Below are positions 15,756-22,166 of a stretch of DNA of 26,373 nt, one piece after another. Position 1 is the first letter of the stretch. The number at the start of each line of letters is the position of its first letter. Source of the DNA: a virus. The notes beneath the pieces are model-generated. The model ran no database searches. It was not told the origin of the DNA and was given only the letters and a program-made list of their open reading frames with translations. A program made the translations under genes and the position numbers. The DNA is taken from positions 1 to 26,373 of the IMG/VR virus record IMGVR_UViG_3300021356_000141; one strand, written 5' to 3'.

Positions 15756-16933
15756 TTTACTAACTCTACTATACTGTCTACAATAGTATTCCAACTTATC
15801 TTACGAGATAAGAACAGTTTTTGGTTATGTATTAATTTATCAAAATATTCATTTTTGATTTTTGTTTTTAATAAGTCAATACGTGTGTTTTTTATATTGT
15901 GCCAAAGTTTCATTGCTTGTGTATAATCGCTGACTACACTAACTCCAAATAATTCTTCAAATGTTTCGTATCCTCTTGCTCTTAACAAACTATGTTGTTC
16001 AGGGTTGCCTACAATAAAAAACGGATGAAGATTCATTATTGCTTTATATGTCTTTTCTGTAATAAAGTTTTTATGACTATCACTTTCTGTAATCACACTT
16101 AATATACTGTCATTGTAATAAGATTTTATACTATTTCCATAATTAATTACTTCTACCTTGTTTAAAACATCCAATTTTCTATTGTACATTTCACGTACAA
16201 GGGCCATTTTAAAATCACTGTGTAACTCTTCAGGAATACGTTTTAATGTATGATGTGACTTTGCACAAGCATCGTGTTCCGTGCTGTCAACTTCGGGTAG
16301 GTTATAACTTACATATCCTTCATTGATAATATTACTTCTAAGTATACTATACATAAGCCATATTCTATGTGGTTTAATATTGCGGTTTAAACACAGAAAT
16401 TTCTTAGATGCTTTATCAACATCAAATTCATCTGGATGAGTCAAAGATACATGAGGAAGTGTTTTGTGTTGATGCCTACTTAAACTTTCCCAAAAATTAA
16501 TGCTGATATATTTTATTCCTTCTAAAGTTTTATTATGTGCTTCTAAATCACAACATAGAACTATAACTTTGTCTATAGGTATTTTGTGCTTGTCAATTTC
16601 TCTACGCAATTCTTTTGGTTTAATAATACATTCAGTGACACTCACTAAACAATAAAATACATTTGGATCATTTCTTAACAATTTTAAAGTTTTTTTAGAT
16701 GGTTGTAGGGTGACCCATTCCGGCATATGTACGATGTTTAAAATAAACTTTTTTGTATCTTTATCTAAAAAATTCAAATGATTTATATGGTAGAAATTAC
16801 TATAGGTAAAATCATCATAGTGTCCAAACATATAATCAAAGGGCCTGTGATTTTTATCACCAGGTAAATCAAAAGTCAAACCACTGTAAGGAGTTTGTAG
16901 AATATTATCTACAAGGAAATAGCAATTGCTCAT
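15752..16933 (-). CDS. glycosyltransferase-like protein heading the radical SAM operon
   Basis: A 393-residue protein. The C-terminal half has FLCLNRNIKPHR (residues 179-190), then a Ser/Thr-Glu segment leading to FITEKTYKAIMNLHPFFIVG (290-309). This last stretch resembles the donor-binding motif of GT-B enzymes of the exostosin and fucosyltransferase (GT47/GT10-like) groups, where a Glu-Lys pair contacts the nucleotide sugar. The N-terminal half is an unrecognised alpha/beta domain. No signal peptide or membrane segment is seen. As the first gene behind the promoter at 16939-16966, it points to a glycan or glycoconjugate as the cassette's substrate. Family placement is by eye and moderate. 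Confidence 0.65.
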   Translation of the reverse strand: MSNCYFLVDNILQTPYSGLTFDLPGDKNHRPFDYMFGHYDDFTYSNFYHINHLNFLDKDTKKFILNIVHMPEWVTLQPSKKTLKLLRNDPNVFYCLVSVTECIIKPKELRREIDKHKIPIDKVIVLCCDLEAHNKTLEGIKYISINFWESLSRHQHKTLPHVSLTHPDEFDVDKASKKFLCLNRNIKPHRIWLMYSILRSNIINEGYVSYNLPEVDSTEHDACAKSHHTLKRIPEELHSDFKMALVREMYNRKLDVLNKVEVINYGNSIKSYYNDSILSVITESDSHKNFITEKTYKAIMNLHPFFIVGNPEQHSLLRARGYETFEELFGVSVVSDYTQAMKLWHNIKNTRIDLLKTKIKNEYFDKLIHNQKLFLSRKISWNTIVDSIVELVN

Positions 16934-16938
16934 ACTTT

Positions 16939-16966
16939 ATTATACGTTATTTTTTAGATTTTGCAA
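16939..16966 (-). promoter_or_regulatory. probable promoter of the radical SAM operon
   Basis: A perfect -10 TATAAT (16939-16944) with a weaker -35 TTGCAA (16961-16966) and a 16-base spacer on the minus strand. Only five bases separate the -10 from the first ATG, so transcription should begin at or near the start codon. There is no Shine-Dalgarno. The only other gap between genes in the cassette is the boundary at 4530. Confidence 0.5.
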
Positions 16967-17540
16967 GAAGTTTTTCTCTATGTGGTTCCAAGTATTTTGC
17001 AACCATATCAAAGAATGTGATGTTTTCGCCTGGTACATCTATTACAGTGTCAGCTGGTACACCTGCTGCATCTTCAAACTCTTCTGGACTGTTATCTAAT
17101 ACTGCTTTGCGCAATGCTGTTGCACTGCTCAATCTCGGTGTAGGTTTTGTTTCTATGTTTTTAAATGCATAAGTTCCGTGTGGGCCTTCTTTGCCATTAT
17201 ACTGTTGGATTGTTTTTGGTACCCATGCTTCGTCTGTGAATAACACAAGTGTGGCATCAGGGTGTTTTGCATATAGTTCACTTGCTAGTGTTAACCAACT
17301 TTGACTGAATACAATATGGTCTTTGACTTCAGGCATTATTGTTTCCATTGCAAGAACTTTGACTTGTGCAGGTAATGGATCCTTAGGACCTACTGTGCTT
17401 TCATTTGTGCCTACATACCAATGTGTTTCTTTTGCAGCCATTTCCCATGCTGCTTTGTGTCCTTTGTGTGGAGGATTAAATCTACCAAATATTAGTCCTA
17501 CTGTTTCGCCCGGTGCTTCAAATAGTTCTCTTAGTCTCAT
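16947..17540 (-). CDS. HxGH nucleotidyltransferase (cytidylyl/adenylyltransferase-like)
   Basis: A 197-residue protein of the HIGH-type nucleotidyltransferase superfamily. LIFGRFNPPHKGH at 16-28 contains the nucleotide-binding HKGH, and TPRLSSATALRKAV near 134-147 is the second motif (ISSTxxR). Family members transfer NMP from NTP to a phosphorylated small molecule such as NMN, pantetheine phosphate or glycerol/ribose phosphate. The acceptor here is unknown, though spacing and length suit NadM/NadD-like or cytidylyltransferase-like enzymes. The ATG at 17538-17540 overlaps the upstream stop as ATGA; the open frame extends four codons upstream. It is the last of three consecutive nucleotidyl-transfer-type genes. 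Confidence 0.85.
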   Translation of the reverse strand: MRLRELFEAPGETVGLIFGRFNPPHKGHKAAWEMAAKETHWYVGTNESTVGPKDPLPAQVKVLAMETIMPEVKDHIVFSQSWLTLASELYAKHPDATLVLFTDEAWVPKTIQQYNGKEGPHGTYAFKNIETKPTPRLSSATALRKAVLDNSPEEFEDAAGVPADTVIDVPGENITFFDMVAKYLEPHREKLLAKSKK

Positions 17541-18667
17541 GAGGGTGTCCACCTTTTTCTTGGAACAAGTTTTACGTTTCCAAACTGTTTTGTAGATGTA
17601 TCTGCATAACGTACTCGACCTTCACCATTTGTGTCCCAAATGTCTCCTTGTTCGCCTTCTAGTTGATCAATAACTTCATCCTTCATACGTTGAATCATTT
17701 TTACAAGTTCAAATATAGCACCTGTCGCGCCTTTGAATTTTGTATTTAAATCAGCAATTTTGGCTTGTTTAGGTTTGCTTACTTTGCTACGCTCTAACCA
17801 TTGAAAGAAATCTTGATCGCTTAAATTATCTAGTCTTTTTGCTTTTGCTGTTTGATTTACATATGTATATATGATATTTTTTAAATCTGAAAGTCCAGGC
17901 ACTCCTGCTAAGAAACCGTCGATTTGATCTTTGTGTTTTTGCACAAAGCCTTCAACTGTTTCAATAGCGCCTAAATTTACTTGTATTTTTTGCTTATTAT
18001 AAACAGGTCCTAAAACTATAAGATTATGGTTATTGTTAAACACACTAAAATCTTGCATAGGTTGTTGTGAGCTGTCTGGCATACCAAAGTCAGGAAAATA
18101 TGCGTGACCTACTACCATAATGTTGGCTTTGCGAATTTGTCGGCCAAGATCACTTTCTGCTCTTACGTGATAACAAGTTTTAGATTTTGGATTTGGACAG
18201 AATGTATAAACACCGTTTTCTTGTTTAGGTGGATCTAAAAACAAGCCATCTGCATACACAAAGCCAACAAAGTCTTTTGGTGTTGCACGATCAAAATCTT
18301 CGTATAAACTGGCAAATTTATTGCCAAACTCTTTACGTGCTTCTACTTCTTCTGGTGTTTTAGGATTGCCTGATTTGTTTATGATAAAATCTGCAACTTC
18401 TTCTGGACTAGTAGCAGCAACACCTTTGGCCCAGGCATTGTGTCCTGCAAGTACAAGTGGTCCACCTTTTTCTGCACGACCCCAATAAATTTGTGGATTT
18501 CCGTCCCATTTCATACGTATGCTTTGCGCACCACTTTCTTGTGCCATATCTTCTAAATGTTCTAGTGCTTCTAGTGTGCCTGCACTGCCGTAGAAAAACA
18601 CCAAGTCTTCTAGGTGATTAAATGCCCTACCTAATTGTTTTGCTTCAATCAGTTCTTGGTATCTCAT
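17537..18667 (-). CDS. KxDG-containing ligase-like protein
   Basis: A 376-residue protein. RMKWDGNPQIYWG at residues 51-63 has the KxDG signature of covalent nucleotidyltransferases (RNA/DNA ligases, capping enzymes), with Lys53 as the candidate AMP acceptor. DFVGFVYADGLF and NIMVVGHAYF, roughly 100 and 150 residues later, would fit inner motifs of the fold but are not canonical. Homologues of unknown function are frequent in T4-like marine phages. A helical C-terminal region follows residue 250. It is joined by ATGA overlaps to the pol-beta-type gene before and the HxGH gene after. Ligase activity is inferred from motif I alone. Confidence 0.65.
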   Translation of the reverse strand: MRYQELIEAKQLGRAFNHLEDLVFFYGSAGTLEALEHLEDMAQESGAQSIRMKWDGNPQIYWGRAEKGGPLVLAGHNAWAKGVAATSPEEVADFIINKSGNPKTPEEVEARKEFGNKFASLYEDFDRATPKDFVGFVYADGLFLDPPKQENGVYTFCPNPKSKTCYHVRAESDLGRQIRKANIMVVGHAYFPDFGMPDSSQQPMQDFSVFNNNHNLIVLGPVYNKQKIQVNLGAIETVEGFVQKHKDQIDGFLAGVPGLSDLKNIIYTYVNQTAKAKRLDNLSDQDFFQWLERSKVSKPKQAKIADLNTKFKGATGAIFELVKMIQRMKDEVIDQLEGEQGDIWDTNGEGRVRYADTSTKQFGNVKLVPRKRWTPS

Positions 18668-19470
18668 CTGCTGTCAGCCAATCTATTGATAAGTTCTACG
18701 ATTCTATTGTGATTTTTATCTGCTAGAGTAATAACACTTTCTGGTAGTTGCTTACCATCTTTGGCAAACTCATCTGCTGCTTTTGCTGTAAGCGTATCAA
18801 AATCTGGATCACCTCTAAGTGCTGTAATAATAGTTTCTACTGTATGAGTGTCCGACTCTTTAGCATTATTTCCTAACAATAACTGTGCTATTTCATTCCA
18901 GTCATCAGAAACAAATTCATTTGTTTCAGGATTTTGTAATCCAAACTTAGGACTAAATTTATATCCTCGTGCTCTAGCAATACTTGAAAGTAAGATAGCT
19001 CTATCTTTACCACTAAATGCTGCTGTACCTCCACGCTTTGCACCACGTTGAAAATCTGGATTGGTTGTGAACATAAAGTCTGTTTGCACATACCCAACAC
19101 CGCTTTGTATAGGAGTACGAAAATGTACTTGGTCACCTGCGTTATGAATCCAGCCAGCTGTAAATTTACGTCCTTGATTCATTATTTGATCTTCAGGTAC
19201 ACCATTACTTTTAAGCCATGCCGAAAGTTTAGCAATTAAATCTTCTTTGCTAACTTTATTTGCATCTGTGTTTAGATCTAAGTCTCCGGAACTGTTCTTT
19301 TCAAAAGACCCATCCGGATGATTTTTCTTACCAGTAGTTCCTAGCCAGTCTTCTTCGTCAAATGTTAAACCTGTGATTTTTTCTATGAACTGAATAGTTG
19401 GATGTACATCAGCAGTAGCAATACGCTGTGTAAGTGGTCCTTCATCTGTCTTAAAAACGTTTCCGCCCAT
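18664..19470 (-). CDS. pol-beta-type nucleotidyltransferase-like protein
   Basis: A 268-residue protein with nucleotidyltransferase features. LGTTGKK at 43-49 matches the G[GS] turn, SGDLDLNTD at 61-69 supplies the paired metal Asp (Asp63, Asp65), and YVQTDFMF at 127-134 supplies the third (Asp131). About ten extra residues lie between the G-turn and the Asp pair. Relatives include poly(A)/CCA enzymes, aminoglycoside nucleotidyltransferases and phage homologues of unknown role. AAGGAG stands 6 bases before the ATG, and an internal promoter lies about 80 bases upstream, so this gene probably starts its own transcript with the KxDG and HxGH genes. Catalytic residues look intact; substrate unknown. 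Confidence 0.7.
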   Translation of the reverse strand: MGGNVFKTDEGPLTQRIATADVHPTIQFIEKITGLTFDEEDWLGTTGKKNHPDGSFEKNSSGDLDLNTDANKVSKEDLIAKLSAWLKSNGVPEDQIMNQGRKFTAGWIHNAGDQVHFRTPIQSGVGYVQTDFMFTTNPDFQRGAKRGGTAAFSGKDRAILLSSIARARGYKFSPKFGLQNPETNEFVSDDWNEIAQLLLGNNAKESDTHTVETIITALRGDPDFDTLTAKAADEFAKDGKQLPESVITLADKNHNRIVELINRLADSR

Positions 19471-19471
19471 G

Positions 19472-19951
19472 CTAACTCCTTGATATAGTATTTATTATCT
19501 TTTGCTTAACTATATCAAAACCCTCATCTTTGACACTTAACTTAAACAGTATACGGTCTTTTGGCGATTTGTCAACCGAATGTGTGCGGGTTGTGTTTAA
19601 TAATGCTGTTTTATAGTAGTATTCGTTGTCACCAAAACGCACCGGAGCAGCACCATCACTGAGTAAAAAGTTAATACTGCACGTTGTATCTTGATCCGTG
19701 TGGGGAAACAATATTGTGTTTGCTTGTAGCACATAAAACTTTGGTATAGCATCAATGTCAAAGTGTTTGCACATTGCATCTGCATATTCTAGTTCTATGT
19801 CTTTGAGTATGCGCCAGTTGTTCATTACAAACCTACCGAAACGCCGATCGCTGTAGGGCTGGGTATTATCTTGATTTTGATTCCAAAAATCAAGCAGTGT
19901 GCTTTTATCAAAATCAAAATCGAAGACTAATATATCTTCGTTATTGATCAT
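19472..19951 (-). CDS. 2-oxoglutarate/Fe(II) oxygenase-like protein
   Basis: A 159-residue protein with a compact double-stranded beta-helix pattern. HTD (His84, Asp86) opens the iron site, His124 in RTHSVD would complete the facial triad, and Arg133 in KDRILFKLSV would bind 2-oxoglutarate. It resembles small phage hydroxylases related to prolyl and aspartyl hydroxylases. I chose the ATG at 19949-19951, whose reading overlaps the zinc-ribbon stop by 11 bases; a GTG nine codons upstream is less likely. It contains a strong promoter for the next gene. The target (protein, nucleotide or small molecule) is not indicated. Confidence 0.7.
   Translation of the reverse strand: MINNEDILVFDFDFDKSTLLDFWNQNQDNTQPYSDRRFGRFVMNNWRILKDIELEYADAMCKHFDIDAIPKFYVLQANTILFPHTDQDTTCSINFLLSDGAAPVRFGDNEYYYKTALLNTTRTHSVDKSPKDRILFKLSVKDEGFDIVKQKIINTISRS
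19548..19575 (-). promoter_or_regulatory. sigma-70-type promoter inside the oxygenase gene
   Basis: TTGACA (19570-19575) and TATACT (19548-19553) with a 16-base spacer on the minus strand. The implied start is near 19541, giving a leader of about 70 bases before the pol-beta-type gene, which has an AAGGAG ribosome site. Confidence 0.6.
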
Positions 19952-20099
19952 CTCGTTTTGCGTTTCCTTTTGATCCACAATGCGGACAGTGGAATGTGTA
20001 TCTTTCTATTTGCATTTTTTCCATTGTTGCATAGGTGAACCAGTTTTTGCATTTAGTGCAGGTAAGATGCCATATCACTTCTTTTGTTGCTTTAAACAC
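19941..20099 (-). CDS. 52-residue zinc-ribbon protein, GTG start
   Basis: A short gene in the gap between the small acidic protein and the oxygenase. Translation from GTG at 20097-20099 gives 52 residues with two CxxC knuckles: CTKC (Cys14, Cys17) and CPHC (Cys38, Cys41), 20 residues apart, typical of a treble-clef or ribbon zinc site. The C-terminus is basic and polar (SKGNAKRDDQ). It overlaps the upstream stop by 8 bases and the oxygenase start by 11, so it fits the tightly packed operon. A later in-frame GTG (codon 8) is an alternative start. Likely a small nucleic-acid- or protein-binding factor; the role is unknown. Confidence 0.75.
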   Translation of the reverse strand: MFKATKEVIWHLTCTKCKNWFTYATMEKMQIERYTFHCPHCGSKGNAKRDDQ

Positions 20100-20322
20100 T
20101 TTTTACCCTTCGAAAAAAACCTTCCGGCGATTGTATCGCAGCAATAAGTTCTTCCCACATTCCAGGATTCATTTCTAAAACAAACTCTACATCAAGTTCT
20201 TCGTCATCTTGTGTGATGTACACGATGTCATCATAAGCACGAACTTTGACGTCACCGTGTACACCTGTATCATCCATTACAGTAATGCATATTTCGTCGT
20301 GATCAAACTCTACTGTGTACAT
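20092..20322 (-). CDS. small acidic hypothetical protein
   Basis: A 76-residue protein I do not recognise. It is acidic (many Asp and Glu up to residue 50), probably a small beta-strand-rich domain followed by a helix (PGMWEELIAAI) and a basic tail (FFRRVKSV). The ATG is 8 bases after the symporter stop and the stop overlaps the zinc-ribbon start. No Shine-Dalgarno is obvious, so translation may depend on coupling with the symporter gene. Reading frame and packing support a real gene. Confidence 0.7.
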   Translation of the reverse strand: MYTVEFDHDEICITVMDDTGVHGDVKVRAYDDIVYITQDDEELDVEFVLEMNPGMWEELIAAIQSPEGFFRRVKSV

Positions 20323-20330
20323 AAAGATAT

Positions 20331-21818
20331 TTAGTTGCTGCTTTTACTCACAGAACTCAATACGATCAATAACACACTGCTCACGATAAGACCTGGCACA
20401 ATAGGTTCTACAAAGTTGTAAACGCCCAAGTCATATGTAATGCCTGTGAACAGTTTTGACTCTTTGAAGTGTACGAACAAGATCCACGCAATACTTGTAC
20501 TAGCACCACCTAAGAAACTGATCAGCGCATTTGTACCGTTTGTTGCACCACGTGCCATAGCGATAACGTTGGGCAGCATAGCAGCACCAATAACACCAAA
20601 ATACAATGCTGTGGCTCTTGCAATAATAGCAGCCTGTCCGTTGAACGCCACTGTCATATACAATGCTAGTATGATAACCAAAATCATTGAACCATATGCA
20701 ACTGTGAGTTTAGGTTGCTCTGTGCTGATAATATCATTGCTGATAGTTGTGCTTAACAAGTGCATCAAACTGTTCAGTGTTGTAAATGCTGCTGCAAGTA
20801 CAGTTAGAAACAATGCACTAGACACCCAAGCAGGAAAGCCTGTTTTGATCCAGTATGGCACAATGTTTGCTGTACCGCCTGCTGCTTGCATCACTGTTAC
20901 ACCTTCTGTAGCAAATGTATAACTGTTTGCTGTAATAGCTGCTAACATAAACGAAATGATTGCCAGTGCCGGAATAACAATACCCCAACGTGCAATACTA
21001 GGAAAACTCTCTGCATCTTTGGCTAACATCCAACGTGTTTGTAGTTGTGGCAATGCAATAAGTCCTACTGGAATAGTGAATACCAACAGTGTGACGATCA
21101 TCAACCAACCTCTGCTCCAAAACTCAGGCCACGAATCAAATCCAGTGAAGCCCAGTTTGTACAAGCCATCGTCTGCAGGAACTGCTGTCCAAGCACCTAC
21201 AAGGTTGTTCCAAAAGTCTGGCGTTTGCATATGCGAAAAGAATGTAATCCCAAGCACAATAAGAGAACCTGCTACAACAACAAGTCCTTGCACCATATCA
21301 TTTTTAATAACACTGTTGATACCGCCATATGCGATCGTAGCAAACACAAGCACACTGAATCCTACAACTGCTAGTGTGAAGTCAATGCCTGTGAATGTTG
21401 TAATAAACTTGCCTACGCCAATCAATACTGCTACACAATAAAATGGAATAAGCCCTACTGTGATTAGGGCGAGCAGTTTTGATAGTGCTGGTGAGTTGTA
21501 GTATTTGCCAATCAACTCAATATAGGTTTTAGCACCAATGCGTTGATTTGCTTGCCATACTTTAGGACCTACATACACAGTGGCAAAATAGATTAGCCCT
21601 ACAAATGGTATTACCATTGTGAGAGGTACTGAGAATCCAATCCAGCCCGCGAGGCCGCCGAAGCCTATAATAGCACTTGTAGAGATAAGTGTTGCACCAT
21701 AGGAAAGTCCTAGGTTTAGGTTGCTGTCTGAAGTTGTCATAAAGTAGTCATCACCTTTTGACCTGTAGGCAACATAACCTACAACTGCTACAAACAACAG
21801 CATTAAAATAATATTCAT
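20331..21818 (-). CDS. sodium:solute symporter family transporter
   Basis: A 495-residue inner-membrane protein of the sodium/solute symporter (SSS) family, with about 13 hydrophobic segments spread over the whole length, the usual SSS topology. Family features include the early GLSYGATLISTSAIIGFGG stretch, corresponding to the first unwound sodium-site helix, then YGGINSVIKNDMVQG and ALPQLQTRWMLAKDAES, as in PutP/PanF-type members. Length is normal and no break is seen. The start is the ATG at 21816-21818, with TAAGGAG eight bases upstream; the open frame continues back into the tRNA region without meaning. The transported solute cannot be told. A full-length SSS transporter is very unusual for a phage. 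Confidence 0.9.
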   Translation of the reverse strand: MNIILMLLFVAVVGYVAYRSKGDDYFMTTSDSNLNLGLSYGATLISTSAIIGFGGLAGWIGFSVPLTMVIPFVGLIYFATVYVGPKVWQANQRIGAKTYIELIGKYYNSPALSKLLALITVGLIPFYCVAVLIGVGKFITTFTGIDFTLAVVGFSVLVFATIAYGGINSVIKNDMVQGLVVVAGSLIVLGITFFSHMQTPDFWNNLVGAWTAVPADDGLYKLGFTGFDSWPEFWSRGWLMIVTLLVFTIPVGLIALPQLQTRWMLAKDAESFPSIARWGIVIPALAIISFMLAAITANSYTFATEGVTVMQAAGGTANIVPYWIKTGFPAWVSSALFLTVLAAAFTTLNSLMHLLSTTISNDIISTEQPKLTVAYGSMILVIILALYMTVAFNGQAAIIARATALYFGVIGAAMLPNVIAMARGATNGTNALISFLGGASTSIAWILFVHFKESKLFTGITYDLGVYNFVEPIVPGLIVSSVLLIVLSSVSKSSN

Positions 21819-21840
21819 AAAATTTCTCCTTAAAAATATT

Positions 21841-21915
21841 TGGCATAGGTGCAAGGAATCGAACCCTGTCTTTCGGATTTGGAATCCGACGTGCAACCAT
21901 TAACACTTCACCCAT
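21841..21915 (-). tRNA. trnW: tRNA-Trp (anticodon CCA)
   Basis: Folds as a complete cloverleaf on the minus strand. The acceptor is ATGGGTG with CACCTAT (one G-T pair), the D stem GTGT/GCAC, and the anticodon stem TCGGA/TCCGA with loop TTCCAAA. The T stem is CAGGG/CCTTG with loop TTCGATT, the discriminator is G, and CCA is encoded. It is the last of three tRNAs transcribed leftward from the promoter at 22106-22134, and lies just upstream of the symporter. Confidence 0.92.
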
Positions 21916-21918
21916 ACA

Positions 21919-22004
21919 TGGTGCCTCCATCCAGACTCGAACTGGAACGACCTAAGGTCGAGAGATTTTAAGTCTCTTGTGTCTACCTATTCCACCATGG
22001 AGGC
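21919..22004 (-). tRNA. trnL: tRNA-Leu (anticodon TAA)
   Basis: Class II tRNA on the minus strand. The acceptor stem GCCTCCA/TGGAGGC is perfect, the anticodon stem AGAGA/TCTCT has loop CTTAAAA, a long variable arm CGACCTTAGGTCG follows, and discriminator A is followed by encoded CCA. It reads UUA and UUG, frequent leucine codons in this AT-rich DNA. Confidence 0.94.
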
Positions 22005-22006
22005 GG

Positions 22007-22096
22007 TGGCGGAGCGTGAGGGATTCGAACCCTCGAGACGCTTTCACGTCTGCACCCTTAGCAGGGGTGTGGTTTCGACCGCTCACCCAACGCTCC
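22007..22096 (-). tRNA. trnS: tRNA-Ser (anticodon GCT)
   Basis: Class II tRNA on the minus strand. The acceptor stem is GGAGCGT/ACGCTCC, the anticodon stem CACCC/GGGTG with loop CTGCTAA, a long variable arm contains GACG/CGTC, and discriminator G is followed by encoded CCA. It decodes AGC and AGU. It is nearest the promoter of the tRNA cluster. Confidence 0.94.
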
Positions 22097-22105
22097 TTAT
22101 TTTTT

Positions 22106-22134
22106 ATTATACTATTCTAGTTATCAGAAGTCAA
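22106..22134 (-). promoter_or_regulatory. near-consensus sigma-70 promoter for the tRNA cluster
   Basis: TTGACT (22129-22134) and TATAAT (22106-22111) with a 17-base spacer on the minus strand, 10 bases before the first tRNA. It probably also drives the symporter. It lies in the only divergent intergenic gap; no convincing rightward promoter was seen in the same gap. Confidence 0.85.
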
Positions 22135-22166
22135 CAATAAACTGCGTGTTTTTTGTAAATAATGTT

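Noticed and set aside
4527-16933. A RiPP precursor peptide for the radical SAM enzymes
   Set aside because: All genes in the cassette overlap, leaving no room for a short precursor gene. The small proteins at 19941-20322 and 24612-24806 show no leader/core pattern, so a peptide substrate is not supported from within the window.
4527-16966. Origin of the window as a bacterial surface-polysaccharide island
   Set aside because: Radical SAM, SGNH and glycosyltransferase genes alone would fit one, but the flanking uvsE, SH3-barrel-like, ClpP-type, tRNA and nucleotidyl-transfer genes with the same tight packing favour a phage. Not fully excluded.
21819-21896. Longer symporter start running back into the tRNA-Trp gene
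   Set aside because: The ATG at 21816-21818 has a TAAGGAG ribosome site and begins with the expected membrane helix; the extra residues come from the tRNA sequence.
22135-22166. Rightward promoter for the amidinotransferase operon
   Set aside because: TATACT at 22108-22113 can be read on the plus strand, but no -35-like sequence stands at the right distance and the gene has no ribosome site; no promoter is called.
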